From Isoperla grammatica (taxonomy: Eukaryota > Arthropoda > Insecta > Plecoptera > Perlodidae), in NCBI GenBank assembly GCA_945910005.1, contig OX246741.1, positions 5,047,201 to 5,111,200 of the forward strand: a stretch of 64,000 nucleotides of DNA, given 5' to 3'. Below are positions 50,201 to 63,232 of the stretch, piece by piece. The notes beneath the pieces were generated by a model that saw only the letters and a list, made by a program, of their open reading frames with translations, had not been told where the DNA came from and ran no database searches. The translations under genes were made by a program, and so were the position numbers. The stretch's first letter is position 1; every line of letters starts with the position of its first letter.

Positions 50201-52768
50201 TTTCCTGGCGGCTGCATCAAGCTGGGCCTACAGTGTCATCGCTGGGGTGCAATGAGTGTAAGCGAGTAGATTGTAATTCCAATCTAGTTGTCCGTGGTGG
50301 CTCATACGGTTGGGGCAAGACCCAAGCTGTGTGTTATGTATTATGTATACCACTCTGGTGGACACTGCACTGCCTTGGGGCATAGGAACCGGATAGTGGG
50401 AGGCGCATTGTGCAGCTGCAGCCCTGGCGATGAGGTAGAAAGTTCGGTTGGGGACGAAGTGAGGAACTCAAAAAAACTAAGTGTAGCTTCTTTCAAAGTG
50501 ACCATTCTCTTTTAACGCTCGCCCAAATGATACATTATGGAACTGTTAAGGGGAAAGGTGACTTGAAACTATTAAAATAACCAAAAATTAAAGGTTTTTA
50601 GAACGATACAATATTAAAAATGTGGTATTTGACTAGAATTTAGTTTCTGAAGAACTAAAATCTGGTTAACAAAATTTCAAATATTACAAGCAGACACGGT
50701 TGTCATTACGGAAACAAATCCATAATGAGTACAATGTTAAAAATTTTATAATTTAGTTCTTATCAAACTAAATGTTGTTAAAACGAACACTTTCTTAATA
50801 TTTTATATCGTTCTTAAGATATTTCTAAAAACCTTTGATTTTGCGCAGGATTTATAGTTCGACTACCCCTCCAGGGTAACTTTCTTTTCAATGCCAAGAC
50901 TCATGTAAGATCTCCACAGACATCTTCACAACAACACAACTGTTTGCAACATACTATCAAACAAAAAACTACAACCATGGTGGCATATGTTTTGGTCGTT
51001 ATCAACTTCGTAACAGCACTTTGTTCATAAGTTGGCAATAGTTCGCATGCACACTTGTAGCTGAATGCGGTTAGCCTAGAAACAACCGCAACCCCCTCGG
51101 ATGGCGGACCATAATACTTCAAGACAGTAACGTGTACGCAACCATGACGACTGTTAGTTTTGAGATTGATGACCTTGATCTCCAAGGGTGGAAGTTTGAC
51201 GGAAGGGTAGCATGTTGTTGCGATAAGATTTATGATTGTTATCTGTCGTAAAGACGCACTCTCTGATGGCGACCTCGTAAACCACAACCCTGGTCAGGAG
51301 ATAGGAAACTCGGGACAATACGACATGAATACCAAGGAATATCATGGCAAACCAATTCCAATAAAAATAAATGTTGTACTGACTAGGTTTTAGTCAAATA
51401 CGTAATCTTTTTGTATTACACCGATATGCAGAGCGTTCCAATTATTCGAATTGATATAACAGCTGAGTTTGCGTGGTGTGGGATTGGCACTTAGCATGTT
51501 CGCTACTACAGCTGGTAGCTACAGTTATTTGAATTAATAATTACCAGCTCCATCTAGATACAATAAGATAACATAACAAAACACATTGTAATTTAGCGAG
51601 CACTGTCCGTATTATACTGGTGTATGCTAAATATTTCCAATATTGTAAATGCATGGGATTATCATTTTGATATAGATTCAATAAAACATGAAAGAACATA
51701 CAAACCATGACATTATAAATATTTATCAAAAGTCTCTTGTACTAGAGAACCCACCGATTGGGGTGCTGTATGCACATTTTTCGATCTGATATAGAATTTT
51801 TGAGGTAACCAAGAATGTGATTTGGTGTGGTTAAAATATATTCGGAGCTATGTTTACTGATACCCTGCGAAAGTCGCGATTTTTGTCTGTTAAAATTAAT
51901 TTAAAAAGTTTTTAAACCGTCACAAAGTACCGAATTAAATAACTGATCTTTTAGAGAACATAGTGATCTTTTTTATGCGAATGTTTCTTTGTTCAAAAAA
52001 TATTTACGTTATTGATAATATGTTCTTATTTAGTTTGAATGGTATGCAACAAAACATTAGTTGTAACTTTACAAAACGAGAATAATTTTATTCGTGACAT
52101 TTTAAAGCGTTTTAAATTAATGTAGTAGGTGGACAAACGGTAGCTTTAATTGTTCCAATACGCTGATAAAAATTTCAAGACATAACTCAAAAACACTGGA
52201 AACAATTTATATTGCACGCGCATGGGGTTTTCTTTGCCCTAACCAAACTGCTGTCAAGGTTAAAAAAAGAATAAAGGTTGAGTGTTGGTTATGATTTGCT
52301 TTGTTTACGTGTGCTAGTTGTTTCGTTGGTATTAATTCAAGGATATCCATGTTATTACAGTTGCCAACATAACACGTGTCCAGGACCTACGACAGCATTC
52401 CTTGCGGCAGTGGTAGCGGTGCAATGCATTGTTTGTTGTGTTGCCACACCTTCACATGACCCGTTGTTTGTTTGTATTTACATCATCAGTGGCGGAAAAT
52501 ATCGTATGTGGATATTGTTATGCAAAATCAACATTATTAACTGTATGCGACACAATGACAATAACAACGCCTAAAGGTAAAATGTGTTCGATTCTCACAA
52601 AGTGCAATATATTACATATGAGGTAACACTATATGGAAATCGTTACACATCTTTGAATGCATTGGGTTACGATGTCAGTCTAAAATTAGATGTTTTTAAA
52701 TAGATGTTTGAATGTACATGGATCATAACTCGTGGATGGACCTCCAGCTAAATTAATTTGTTTCAATG
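47205..52768. other. Gene desert, no gene recognised
   Basis: AT-rich. A short hairpin TCCTGGAC/GTCCAGGA lies near 47327-47345. The segment 50645-50880 is a copy of an AT-rich dispersed repeat also seen at 14401-14660 and 23098-23140. The ORFs at 47541-47732, 50901-51287 and 52278-52574 show no domain, and the last lacks an ATG. Confidence 0.35.
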
Positions 52769-52776
52769 TTGTAGTG

Positions 52777-53496
52777 CAGTGGTTCTCAACCCGTGGTACG
52801 CATACCCCTAGGGGTACGCGAGACATTCTAAAGGGGTACCTAAAAAATATATGAGAACTAAATTTAAAAAAATGAAATTGCATCATGGTTGAAAATATAT
52901 TATTTTGAAAAGTAAATTTATATCCTAGGACCTAGGTTATATTCTGAATGCACTATTCTTACCAAAGCAAAGTGCAAAGTGGGTTATGTTTGTATTTTAC
53001 CAATTTTTCCCAGAAAGAGACATTATAATGGCCGTTAACACGTTGGAGCACCGAATTTCCCTAGGCCTACTTAGTCGAGAAAACAGGCTCAAGTTACACA
53101 TTAGGTTCTGCCCAAGGACTGCTACCTTATCATGTTTGTGTGCTTTGTTGATATTTAAAAAACCTCTAAAACTTACCAAAACGAATGTATAGTACAAAAG
53201 TTTTTCCGGGGGAAAACCCCCGGACCCCCATATTTTGTGACTGCCCTGGAATACACTGCCCGGTAAATGATTTTGAAACAACCACTTAACTTTTTTCCTG
53301 GTGAGAGCACTGCGATGTGTATATAGAATTGGTTTCACGCTTATATAATATGGGCGCCTTCCTGTTCTAAGCATGACTAAAATACGTTTGATTATTCGCA
53401 GCCTCGTGTATCATAATACAGATTAATATGGAGGAGTACGTGGTAATTCACGATGACTTTTAGGGGTACTAGGCTAAAAAAGGTTGAGAACCACTG
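52777..53496. mobile_element. Non-autonomous hAT element with 8-bp target duplication
   Basis: This 720-bp element has perfect 15-bp terminal inverted repeats (CAGTGGTTCTCAACC). It is flanked by the exact 8-bp duplication TTGTAGTG (52769-52776 and 53497-53504), the hAT hallmark. Sub-terminal GGGGTAC-rich sequence (CCCCTAGGGGTACGCG on the left, AGGGGTACTAGG on the right) matches a widespread hAT family as I recall it. Short ORFs inside show no intact transposase, so it depends on one supplied in trans. An internal hairpin CCGGGGGAAAACCCCCGG lies near 53206-53223. Confidence 0.88.
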
Positions 53497-53504
53497 TTGT
53501 AGTG

Positions 53505-54914
53505 TATTCCCGCAAACAGCCTAAAACTTTTGAAAACTACTTTTTAATTGTTAAAGGTAGTTTTACTTGAAGATTTAGAGAACCGAAGTAAAACGAAATG
53601 TACAAACTGTTTCATATAATGTTTTGTTTTTTCGCAACCAAAGAATCCAAAAATAGACCTTAATATGTACGAAATTAAAGACTTTAGAATGGTGTTTTCG
53701 TCCCACTGAAACTACAGGCGGTATTAATTAATAGACAAGAGCAGTGGGAGAGCAAAAGTAATCAAGTTTCCTATGTGGTACCTCTGCACACCATATTTTC
53801 CCCACATTAACATCCGAACAGATGTAAACAAAAAGGCGGTTGTGTGGGGGGTGGAGGTGGCCGTGGGTTGGGGCAGGTTGGTGGCGTATTAACCCTCGAT
53901 ACGTGGGTGGGTATGCAGTTTCTCTCTCTCACTCTCTCTTATGTCATGTAAAATGTGTTGTTTCCTTATTTATCACCTTCCTTATTTCCTTATCCTTCCT
54001 TATCCTTCCTTATCCTTCCTTATCTTCCTTCCTTATTTATCACCACCACCCCAACTATAAAGAATAGCACAATCGCAAACACAAAAACAAGGTCAATTCC
54101 GAAAAAGTTTACTAACGCGTACGTCATAGACGAGTGACCAATCAGCAATCGGTATTTATTGGAAATCTACGACAAAATCGTCTGTAAGGTTGTTGCGGGC
54201 AACCTTATTCAAGTAGATAGTACGTTTAAATGGGAATATCAGTTGATTGTTTCTATTTGTACGTCTAGGCCAGGAATAAGTCTTACGGAAGTTACTTTAG
54301 CATAGAAAGTATATGTATAAAACATTTCTTTAGCAACCAGCGTTCCCTTATTTACTCTAGGAAACATGTCTACATATGGGCAGTTCCTTCAATACCAGAC
54401 TATTGATAAAAATCCGTTCACAAAGTATGCATGGTACCATATTTATAAAAAATCGATTATACATTTCCTCATCTATATAAACCCAAGTTTTAAGCGAACG
54501 AGGTCCCAAACACAGCTAGTAAAATAAATATGTACACGTATGATATGGGTAATATGTAGAAAATTTAATACAAATCGATTGTGTAAGACAACTGGATCAT
54601 ATCCCATGTTTTATTGAATAACAATTCCGTGTATTCATTCAATTAAAGCCACTACTCAGCGAACGGCAAACCGTCAATACACTTCTGAAAGTGTATCTAT
54701 GTTTTCTAAGCTTCATCAATTATTTAGCTCGTTGAATGTGAGCTGAGCGGCCGGAGAGTAGATTCATCCATTCTGAATCCGTCGTCAGCTTTGCAGAGAC
54801 TAGAGAGAGCAGAGGTGAGAGAGTTTAGATCAGGGACGCAGTATAGACACCTGTTCCCGTCCTGACTGCAGTGTAGAGAACGTCTGAGTTCATCGTCCAG
54901 CGCAGACCGCACTA
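53505..54914. other. Intergenic region with a 10-bp repeat
   Basis: Includes a TTCCTTATCC array at about 53961-54042 flanked by TTATTTATCACC on both sides. The rest is AT-rich with no gene recognised. Confidence 0.4.
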
Positions 54915-55035
54915 ACTTACTTCCTTACTTCCTTACTTCCTTACTTCCTTACTTACTTACTTACGTACTTACTTACTTCCTTCCTTCCTTCCTTCCTTCC
55001 TTCCTTACTTACTTACTTACTTACTTCCTTCCTTT

Positions 55036-55112
<77 letters not shown>

Positions 55113-55175
55113 GTACGTACTTACTTACTTACTCACTTACTTCCTTACTTACTTACTTTCTTACTTTCTTACTTT
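54915..55175. repeat. (TTAC)n/(TTCC)n compound microsatellite
   Basis: About 260 bp of 4-bp units, mostly TTAC, with blocks of TTCC and a few TTTC and GTAC variants. The interruptions suggest an older array than the pure ones at 41095 and 62866. Confidence 0.95.
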
Positions 55176-55857
55176 ATTGTAATTAAGGCCAGTGTAGATT
55201 ACAATGCCCTCTTGAACCTGATGAGTGATGATTGGTGAATGATAATGAGAAAGAGAAGAGGGGAAGCCTGGTACCGACACGTAGCCTACTCTTGTCGAAA
55301 AGTACCAAGGGGACCATTGGCTTTATATCCCATCCGAAAGGACGGTGTAACTTTGACCAGTCATAAAGGTTCCTTCACTAACATGGACTGCCGAGCAGTT
55401 GACGAGAACGAAGCTGTTACACAAGCTTTCGAACCTTCCAATCCGCTTTAACCAGCGGTAACTAGTGTTTCAAAGGAGAGTGGTCACCCATCCACCTACT
55501 GACCTAGCCCGAGGTTGCTTCAGTAAATATGGTCCTTAACAATGGACAATGCCTAAGTCCACATACCCTGCGGAGTCCCCAACTTTGATGGTTAAAATTC
55601 ATTTGAAATGCTTTAGAATTTTGAAAAAGTCAAAACAAATGTGTTATCGTAGTCCCTCGTATGAATGTTTCAAGTTATGTCAACTGATTTGTCAAGGTAT
55701 CGGTTGTGTAACGAAAAATCGATGTCGCGAACTCGAAATAAACGCCTTCAGTGTAGACGTCCATGCCAATAATGTAGAACCAATGATATTCAACAGCTAT
55801 AGTAGGCTAGATCACCAGTCCCCCAACCTTTCACTTAGTAGCGAGCGTAGCAAATTT

Positions 55858-55987
55858 AAGCCATTTTGAATTGGGCAGTTTACAGGCTAATTCGGACCTT
55901 TCAGCACTGCTAGCGCTGCGAGCGGCAGAAAGTCGCGTTTGAGACTCCCATTCCCGCCTGTAGTAATTGCCCAATTCAAGATGGCTT
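55858..55987. mobile_element. 130-bp MITE-like element with ~30-bp inverted repeats
   Basis: The left end reads AAGCCATTTTGAATTGGGCA and the reverse complement of the right end reads AAGCCATCTTGAATTGGGCA; both continue to ACAGGC with a short indel. The interior is GC-richer (CTAGCGCTGCGAGCGG). No target duplication is clear. Confidence 0.6.
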
Positions 55988-56901
55988 CTAATTGACACGC
56001 CTGTGGCTGTTAGGTTGCGCATCTATAGCTGTTGAATATCATTGTGTAGAACCATCTTAAACAGATTTTTGTGACCAAATGCAGTTAATACTTCGTCTGA
56101 GTTTACCATCTCGTCCACTACGCAATATATAGGCACGAACTCATCAGATAATGTATTATTTATTTCCATTATGTGATAGGCTACAGAATACACATTACTG
56201 CCACAAGTGCTGTACAAATAACCCACGGATGTTGAAAGTGATGCCGCATTTAACAAATTAATAAACTTTGATGCAATTAATAGATAATTAATTGAATTGG
56301 CGTTCCATATTTAGTTGGTTGGTTTTTGGTTTCATATTACAGCTCCATTAAGCAAAAGCTGTTAATTAAATGAAAGGCGAGAGAAGGTTATATTAATGGT
56401 GTGTGTGGCTCGTTGGTGTAGTCAATAGTGGGTTTATTCTATCATGGATGTATCCCTGCTTCCAATGCAAGGCCTAGGGTTCAATTCCACAATTGGCTGT
56501 TCTTTTTTCACTTTGGAACTTGATTTAATCTGTCTATAAGAATGGATGTATTTGTAAACGGCAACTTCCGACCCGTCATACCAACAAAGCGCATAATAGT
56601 ACATTGTACAAAATTAATATCTCCCACTGAAAATAATTTCTTGTAACTGAGTTGGTATAGACTACAAATTGAATTATTTATGTTTACGCTAAACCTGCAC
56701 AGCGACTAATCTTGTTTGTTTGTTATGCACAGTCCGCCTGCTCTGGTGCAGGCCGTGTTACACTGTCGCATTTTTCTTTTTCCTGCACTTAACACGGATC
56801 CATTTATTTTTATTTGGTTCAATTAACTGTGTCCTAGTGCGGCAGTGTAGCAGACACTCTTCTCTCAGTAGCGTCCGTAGCGCGTCACTGCAGTATAGGC
56901 A

Positions 56902-57060
56902 ACCAGCAGGGCGATTCTGTATGGGCTACGATAAATTTATCAGCGGTTTTAGTCGTTACTGAAGGCGAATGCAAGGCGGTCATTGGCTCATCGCCTTCTT
57001 TTAACAACTGAAACCGGTGATAAACGTATCGTCGCCCATACAGAATCGCCCTGCTGGTCG
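56902..57060. mobile_element. 159-bp foldback MITE
   Basis: Almost the whole element is one hairpin: about 67-bp arms with roughly nine mismatches around a short loop. The ends read ACCAGCAGGGCGATTCTGTA from both sides, and the inner arms close with GAAGGCGA/TCGCCTTC. No target duplication was found. A transcript through it would form a long imperfect hairpin. Confidence 0.72.
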
Positions 57061-58552
57061 GTAGAATTAAATGAAATATAAAGAATTAAAAAGAAGAATT
57101 AAATAAAACAAAGAAATTAAATTAAAATATTGAAGTACATTAAAAAAACGAAAATTTAATTAAAATAAATGTAGCTCTAGTTTGCTTTGTTTTGTTGTGT
57201 GTGTGTGTGTTTGAATTAAATTAAATGTAGCTAAGGTTGTTTTAACTGTAGAACGATTATCAAACTCCAAAACCATCTATACCCCAAAAATATTATAGAA
57301 ATTGCGTGTTGATTAATTTCTCTAACATCTCAACTTGACTAATTCTATCCAACAAACACAATACATGAAATTAACCCTTAACATTTTGTATCACTTCATA
57401 TAGCACCACTTAAAGTGTAACCCTCTCACACATACTATTTTGTATATGTATTAATTGCATTCATGCAACCATCATTTTGGATTGTTATTTTAATTCATGT
57501 TTTTAGGACATTAATTATATCCTTGCCTGTTATATTAGGACACACTGGACAACGTAAAGGAAATTACATTTTTCACGAGTTTTGTCGTGTTGGGTGATTG
57601 CCATCACATACATTCAGTGGATTGTTTAAATGTATTTATTTATAATTTCACTAAGCGTATTTTTCAAAGCGTTCCCATGAAGAGTCTGAGAGACCACTAG
57701 AAATTAAGCTAGTGGGAAGATACAAAAGACTGATGGGTCTACAGATAACGGGAAAATATATGCAACACTAACGTATTATGTATGAATTAAATACGATAAT
57801 AATACATCGCATTTAATCCAAACGAATTTTTTTTCCAATATCTATAGACTCTGATAAGAGCTGTCTGGTGTTATCTATACCTTCCCAAAGTTTCGATTTT
57901 AGAAGTTCTCGGACCAAAAACGTTAAATTCTCAAGTTCTTCTCTTAACAAAGCGATAAATGCTTCTAGACACATCTACGGATCGTCTAGACTGAATGAAA
58001 TCAAGTTTCTAATGAAAGAGGCGAGACCCCGTCCAACGCGTCGGTCAAGCCAGCTCATGATGGATGGGTTTCCATTCTGCGTTCTCGACTTTGACGTGGA
58101 AACAGAATTAACTTAAAACAAAAGACTTCGCTTTGGACTCAACGAGAAAGTTTGGAATGTTAGCAACGACTTGAAATACTTTTTTTATTCAGAGCTGAAA
58201 GAATCGTAAAATATATTTATCAAACAATCAATTCTCAGGCTGTACCGCGTAGGCTATTGTTCATTATAATTCTTCTTTCAACGCACGCAACAAGGAAGTT
58301 TATTGTGATTTTTTTATTATTCTATTAGATTATAATCAACTGTCTGAACTGAAATATACTTCATTTCGATTACTAAGTAAAACTGCTAAAATGAAAACGA
58401 ACTAAAAGTTCTACACATATTTACATCCAGCTTGAACCGGAAATCGGACCGCGGACCATCTATGTTGGAAGCATGAATAAACGCACTACTGGACCAACGA
58501 GTCACACGAGAAAAGAGACAAGGATTGTAGGAAAGGCACGGCTGCTTCCCTG

Positions 58553-58755
58553 CGATGCTAGCGCGGCAGTGCGGTCAAATACTTAACATGCGACCATTAA
58601 AAAACTACCTAAAGTTGTAACTCACATTTGTGAATCTGTCTCAGTTCTCTTGAAGATGTGATCTACGAGGTGAAACATTTAAAACCGTTCGAGTTTTGCA
58701 GTATCGACTCTTCAACTACACTTACAGTTCATAGGCATAGGAAATGCGCGTATGT
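58553..58755. repeat. Dispersed repeat, copy B
   Basis: It shares TGCGATGCTAGCGCG, GCGACCATTA, AAAAACTACCT, ATCGACTCTTCA and GGCATAGGAAATGCGCGT in order with 37815-37975, with extra sequence between the blocks. Repeat class is unknown. Confidence 0.45.
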
Positions 58756-61700
58756 GGCAGCCAGAACGTGGTATAGTTTCTCTACTAGACACATTCCTTC
58801 TACTGTGCTCTAATCTTCCCCAATAAGCATCCGGCAAAACACTTGACCCTAAAGAGTACTTTATACTACAACGTTTTATAATTAAACCTCATAAATCAGG
58901 TTTATTGCGCAGCTACCAAGAAACACATTCATTAAACAAGAAATATTCGTATAGTTTCTGATGTCACAACGCAGGAAACTCCTGCCTTGAAAAGAGCTGA
59001 ACTATTTGGCAACACTGTACGATTCCGAATCGTTTGTTATTTGCTACGTACAACAGTCGCGACCAACCGACCCCTATTCGGTTGTTAACTAGGGTACAGG
59101 GCTTAATTGGCAATGTTAATTGTCTCATAAAACTGTTCTCCAATTAACTGAGAAGAAAATATATGGGGTCTTTCGAATACTAGGTAGGTACGAACAATGT
59201 CAATAAAACTTTTTGCAATTGGGGTTTTAACGGGACTTTGTGGGGTCGGACACGCGTTCTGACCCTCTCGTATGGAGGGGCTGGTTTAATATTGTGGCGT
59301 GTCCAGAGATATTCAAGTTCATGTTTCTAATCTAGCTTTGGACTTCAGTGTAGACTTAGAGGGTTCTTTGAAACTGTCATAATAACTTTTCGGGAATTAA
59401 TATTGGAAGTAAAGCTACATGTAAAATAATCTAAATATGATTTAACTGTATTTTTCGTGTAAGCTATTGTAGTCCGACAATCCTTTTAAATAATGTTTGT
59501 TGCTTTATAGTATGTGTGGTTATGTATTGTAATAGATACAAAATAGTGAGTACAAGTTGTACAAAAAATTGAAAATAATATTTTTTGTTATTCAACTAGA
59601 CTTGACTTTCCTACATATAAATTAAACATTTATTCACTATGAAAGTTTTACTTTATTTAAATTCAATTTATTTTTAAATTATTTGCTTCAGATGATTTGT
59701 TTAAATGAGGTGTATGATATAATGCATTTCTAATGGTAATCAAATTACTTAAGATTTCATTTATTTATATTATGAACACTAATGGAAATGTACCAGATAC
59801 ATAATTTGTCTACCCGTCTTTACAACATTGAAAACATTTTGAATACATATTTGAATATGAGAAGCCCAAGAGGAAGAAGATGAATGCACCATGTTTAGGT
59901 ACAATCTGTAAGAGTTCCGGGTTCTAGAATATTTATAGAAAAGGAAGAGTGTGCGTGAAATATCCCGTGGGAATAGAGCGTTATCGTTGCTTACTATACC
60001 ACTATGCGCAGCGTTCACTTAGAACCGTTATAGCTGGCTGCTGCATCCATGCACTGCAACATAGCAAAACAACCACGGAAATATTAATACAGTGGCAAAA
60101 TGAAGTACAACCCGTTACAGTTTCGAGCTTGCATAGATATGCCAGTCAAATAACTTCATTACTGAAAGTACTAGGTGTTATTTGATCGATCCCTCGACCC
60201 CACCTCCCCAACATACATTTAGTCAAATGAGCAAAGGCCTTTTAAAAATAAAAATATATTCTGATGTGATAGTATATCGTTTTAAATGATTTCTCCGACT
60301 AGAGTGCGAACCTGATCATACGGTTCTATGTATACCGGTCATCTATACATTTGATACAACTAATGATTGTCTTTTACGGTGCCTAACACAAACTACAATG
60401 CTAGTCCAACAACCAAACATTTTTTTTCTTTTTAACCAGCAGAAGCAATTACAAATATTATCTTCCGTCAAATTATTTAAACACGATGTCAAAATGTTTC
60501 TAATTAACCAAGCCTTCTACAATATGAACGAATATAGTGAGTAACCCTTTACAGTAATTTTAAATACGACAGAATTTTCCTCACTACTTATGTTGCAGTT
60601 TTTAAAAGTTATTTACATTTTGTTTTCCTATGTTTTAATAAATATTGAACTGTATTTACTTTATGTATACTTTAGAGGAGTATTCAGACAACACTAATCA
60701 GCAGGGAGGATGGAATATTAACCTCTCTTGCAACCCGACCTGTTAAGAAAGTACAGATGTTCTTTACGACAATTCAGTTGTGCTTTAGTACTTAAGACAA
60801 TTTATTTTGTTTAGTAATTAATCATCCAGAAACACGGATAAAACAATCAGATTACAACTAAAAAACAAAAACATTTACCCCTTTCGCAACGAGGTTTATA
60901 ACCAACAGGCTTCTCCCAGCCTATCGTATATTTTGTGAATGCAATGAACCAGGTTCTATGGGACACATGGCGTAAAGTTCATACCGTGTAGATATTTCTC
61001 TGTCACATGTCCTAAATAAGCTCAAGTCTGCTGCATGAAGGTAGGCACGTTACGTAGGGTCTCTTTTCGGAACGCACTGCCCTTTAAGCAATAAATAAAA
61101 CCGAGAAAATCCATTCTTTCCGGCCGATGAGATCCATTGTCGAAGATCATCACGGTTCGCAGCGCTGCTCTGCGGTCGTCGGCCGAAACAAACGCGTCTT
61201 ACGGGCCGGTAAATCAAGCTCGCATGTTGAATATTTGTGGCGGTAGCACCGCTTTGCTCAAATCTGGCGTTGTTGCAAACTTGCACATTTGTTTTTTGTA
61301 TATATTTATGTATTAAGTTATCTATTTACATATAAGGAGGATATATCTACAAAGTTCCTATTTGTCTAGCAATATTTTATATCATTTACAAAACGGGTAG
61401 TGTATTTCAGTTGTGGGACGTATTTCTTGTAATAAGCAACCAATAAATAAATATCTTAGAACCAATCAACTAATTATAATGAGATATATTTTTAAAGGTA
61501 ATTGAATTACTGTCTATACTTTATTCTTTATACGTGCATTCGGTTATGCAGCAATAGTTTTGAAGTCTGGAACTCACAGCACGACAGAGCTCCAGCTTTG
61601 TTCTGACGTAATCTGGTGAAATTTACATTTCAGGCACAAAAAAATGACTTCCCTTCCTTGGCTAGAAGTATCACATTTTATGCTCAGTTCAGACATGTCC

Positions 61701-62865
61701 TAAGATGTAGCGAAAGATTTGCAATAGCGACGAACTATACTGGGCTACCTACACATTTAGCTGTCATAATATTATGCATGCTTGAACTTTTAGTACAGGA
61801 AGGATCATACAGTTCCTTTCGTTGATGAAAAAAATCGTTTTTAATATTTGAGACTTTCTGGAGACTCTTTGTCTTAAATATGACGAAATGATGGATACAA
61901 ATATATTTGTAATCAAAGTTTATTGCATTGGGTTGGGAGGGGGGGGGGGGGGGATGAGGGGTAGAATGACAAATATCAGCACGAAAGCTTTGATAAAAGA
62001 CAGGAGATCACAATATTTTTGTTTCTGCAGGAAACCTGCTCAGGGACATTTCATGTACCACTCTGACTCAGGTGACCAACTAGGTATTGCGGTATTAGGA
62101 ATTGAGTTAGTAAGAATTGTCTGAGGGCTGTAGAAATAACTCACTCTCAGCATGCGCCCTGTGACTGAAGAAAACCTCGGAAAAAATCTTCAAAACGAAA
62201 TCAGTAGGCCTACGTCCTGTTTTTTTAGTGCGATTATAATAATGTTTCTGTCCACTAGATAATTTGTACACCAAGCCGTGATACAGTACTAACAGTCGTT
62301 ATTATTTCTACATAACATGATTCAGCTATAATTGCTACCGCTAACGTGTGCCATGGAACAATGTATATGTTTACGTTTGTTTAGTGTACAACAGCTTTGT
62401 CGTGTGAAATATGCGTGCAAGACCCCCCCCCTCCCCCCCCCCCCACCCAACCCCCCCTGTACATCACGCATACATGTTTTAAAATTCATGAATGACCCTC
62501 AAGGTTAATTTCCTGCCCCGTTTAATTCTTTAATTCAGGCAATACACCATAACAAATGAAATAAACTCATATGGATTGGATTTAAGGGTTGTGTTTGTGT
62601 TTGTGTTTATCTGCACGTGAATGCCTCCCCTACCATATTATGACGCGTGTACCGTGGGTCAGTGTTTGTGTTTGCGTGTATACAACATCTTGTGTGCGTG
62701 TGACCGACCCCATATGACGCACGTGCGTGTGCGTGTGCGTGTGCGTGTGTGCCTGGGGTCAGGGTTTGTCGCTGCAATGAGGGGACGAAACCACGGGGGT
62801 TGGTCACATAATTAACCCCAGGCTGAGGGTGGTTTCTGTCCGTCAATTATTTAGATGTGTCTCTG

Positions 62866-63232
<367 letters not shown>

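Larger units (their letters stand above)
55176..62865. other. Gene desert with two inverted-repeat elements
   Basis: Besides the elements listed separately, it holds tRNA-like motifs at about 56406-56495 (TGGCTCGTTGG, GGTTCAATTCC, then TTCTTTTTT), probably a decayed pol III retroposon, a 15-G run at 61939-61953, C runs at 62423-62444 and a short (GTGTGC)4 at about 62724-62750. GC-richer unique blocks lie at about 59040-59300 and 60990-61270. No gene is recognised. Confidence 0.35.

Noticed and set aside
50901..51287. 128-residue minus-strand ORF with a Cys-rich hydrophobic end
   Set aside because: No recognisable family. The Cys run comes from an ACAACA-type stretch, so it is most likely a chance ORF.
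52278..52574. 98-residue ORF with a signal-peptide-like start
   Set aside because: It begins at a TTG rather than ATG and has no domain after the hydrophobic start.
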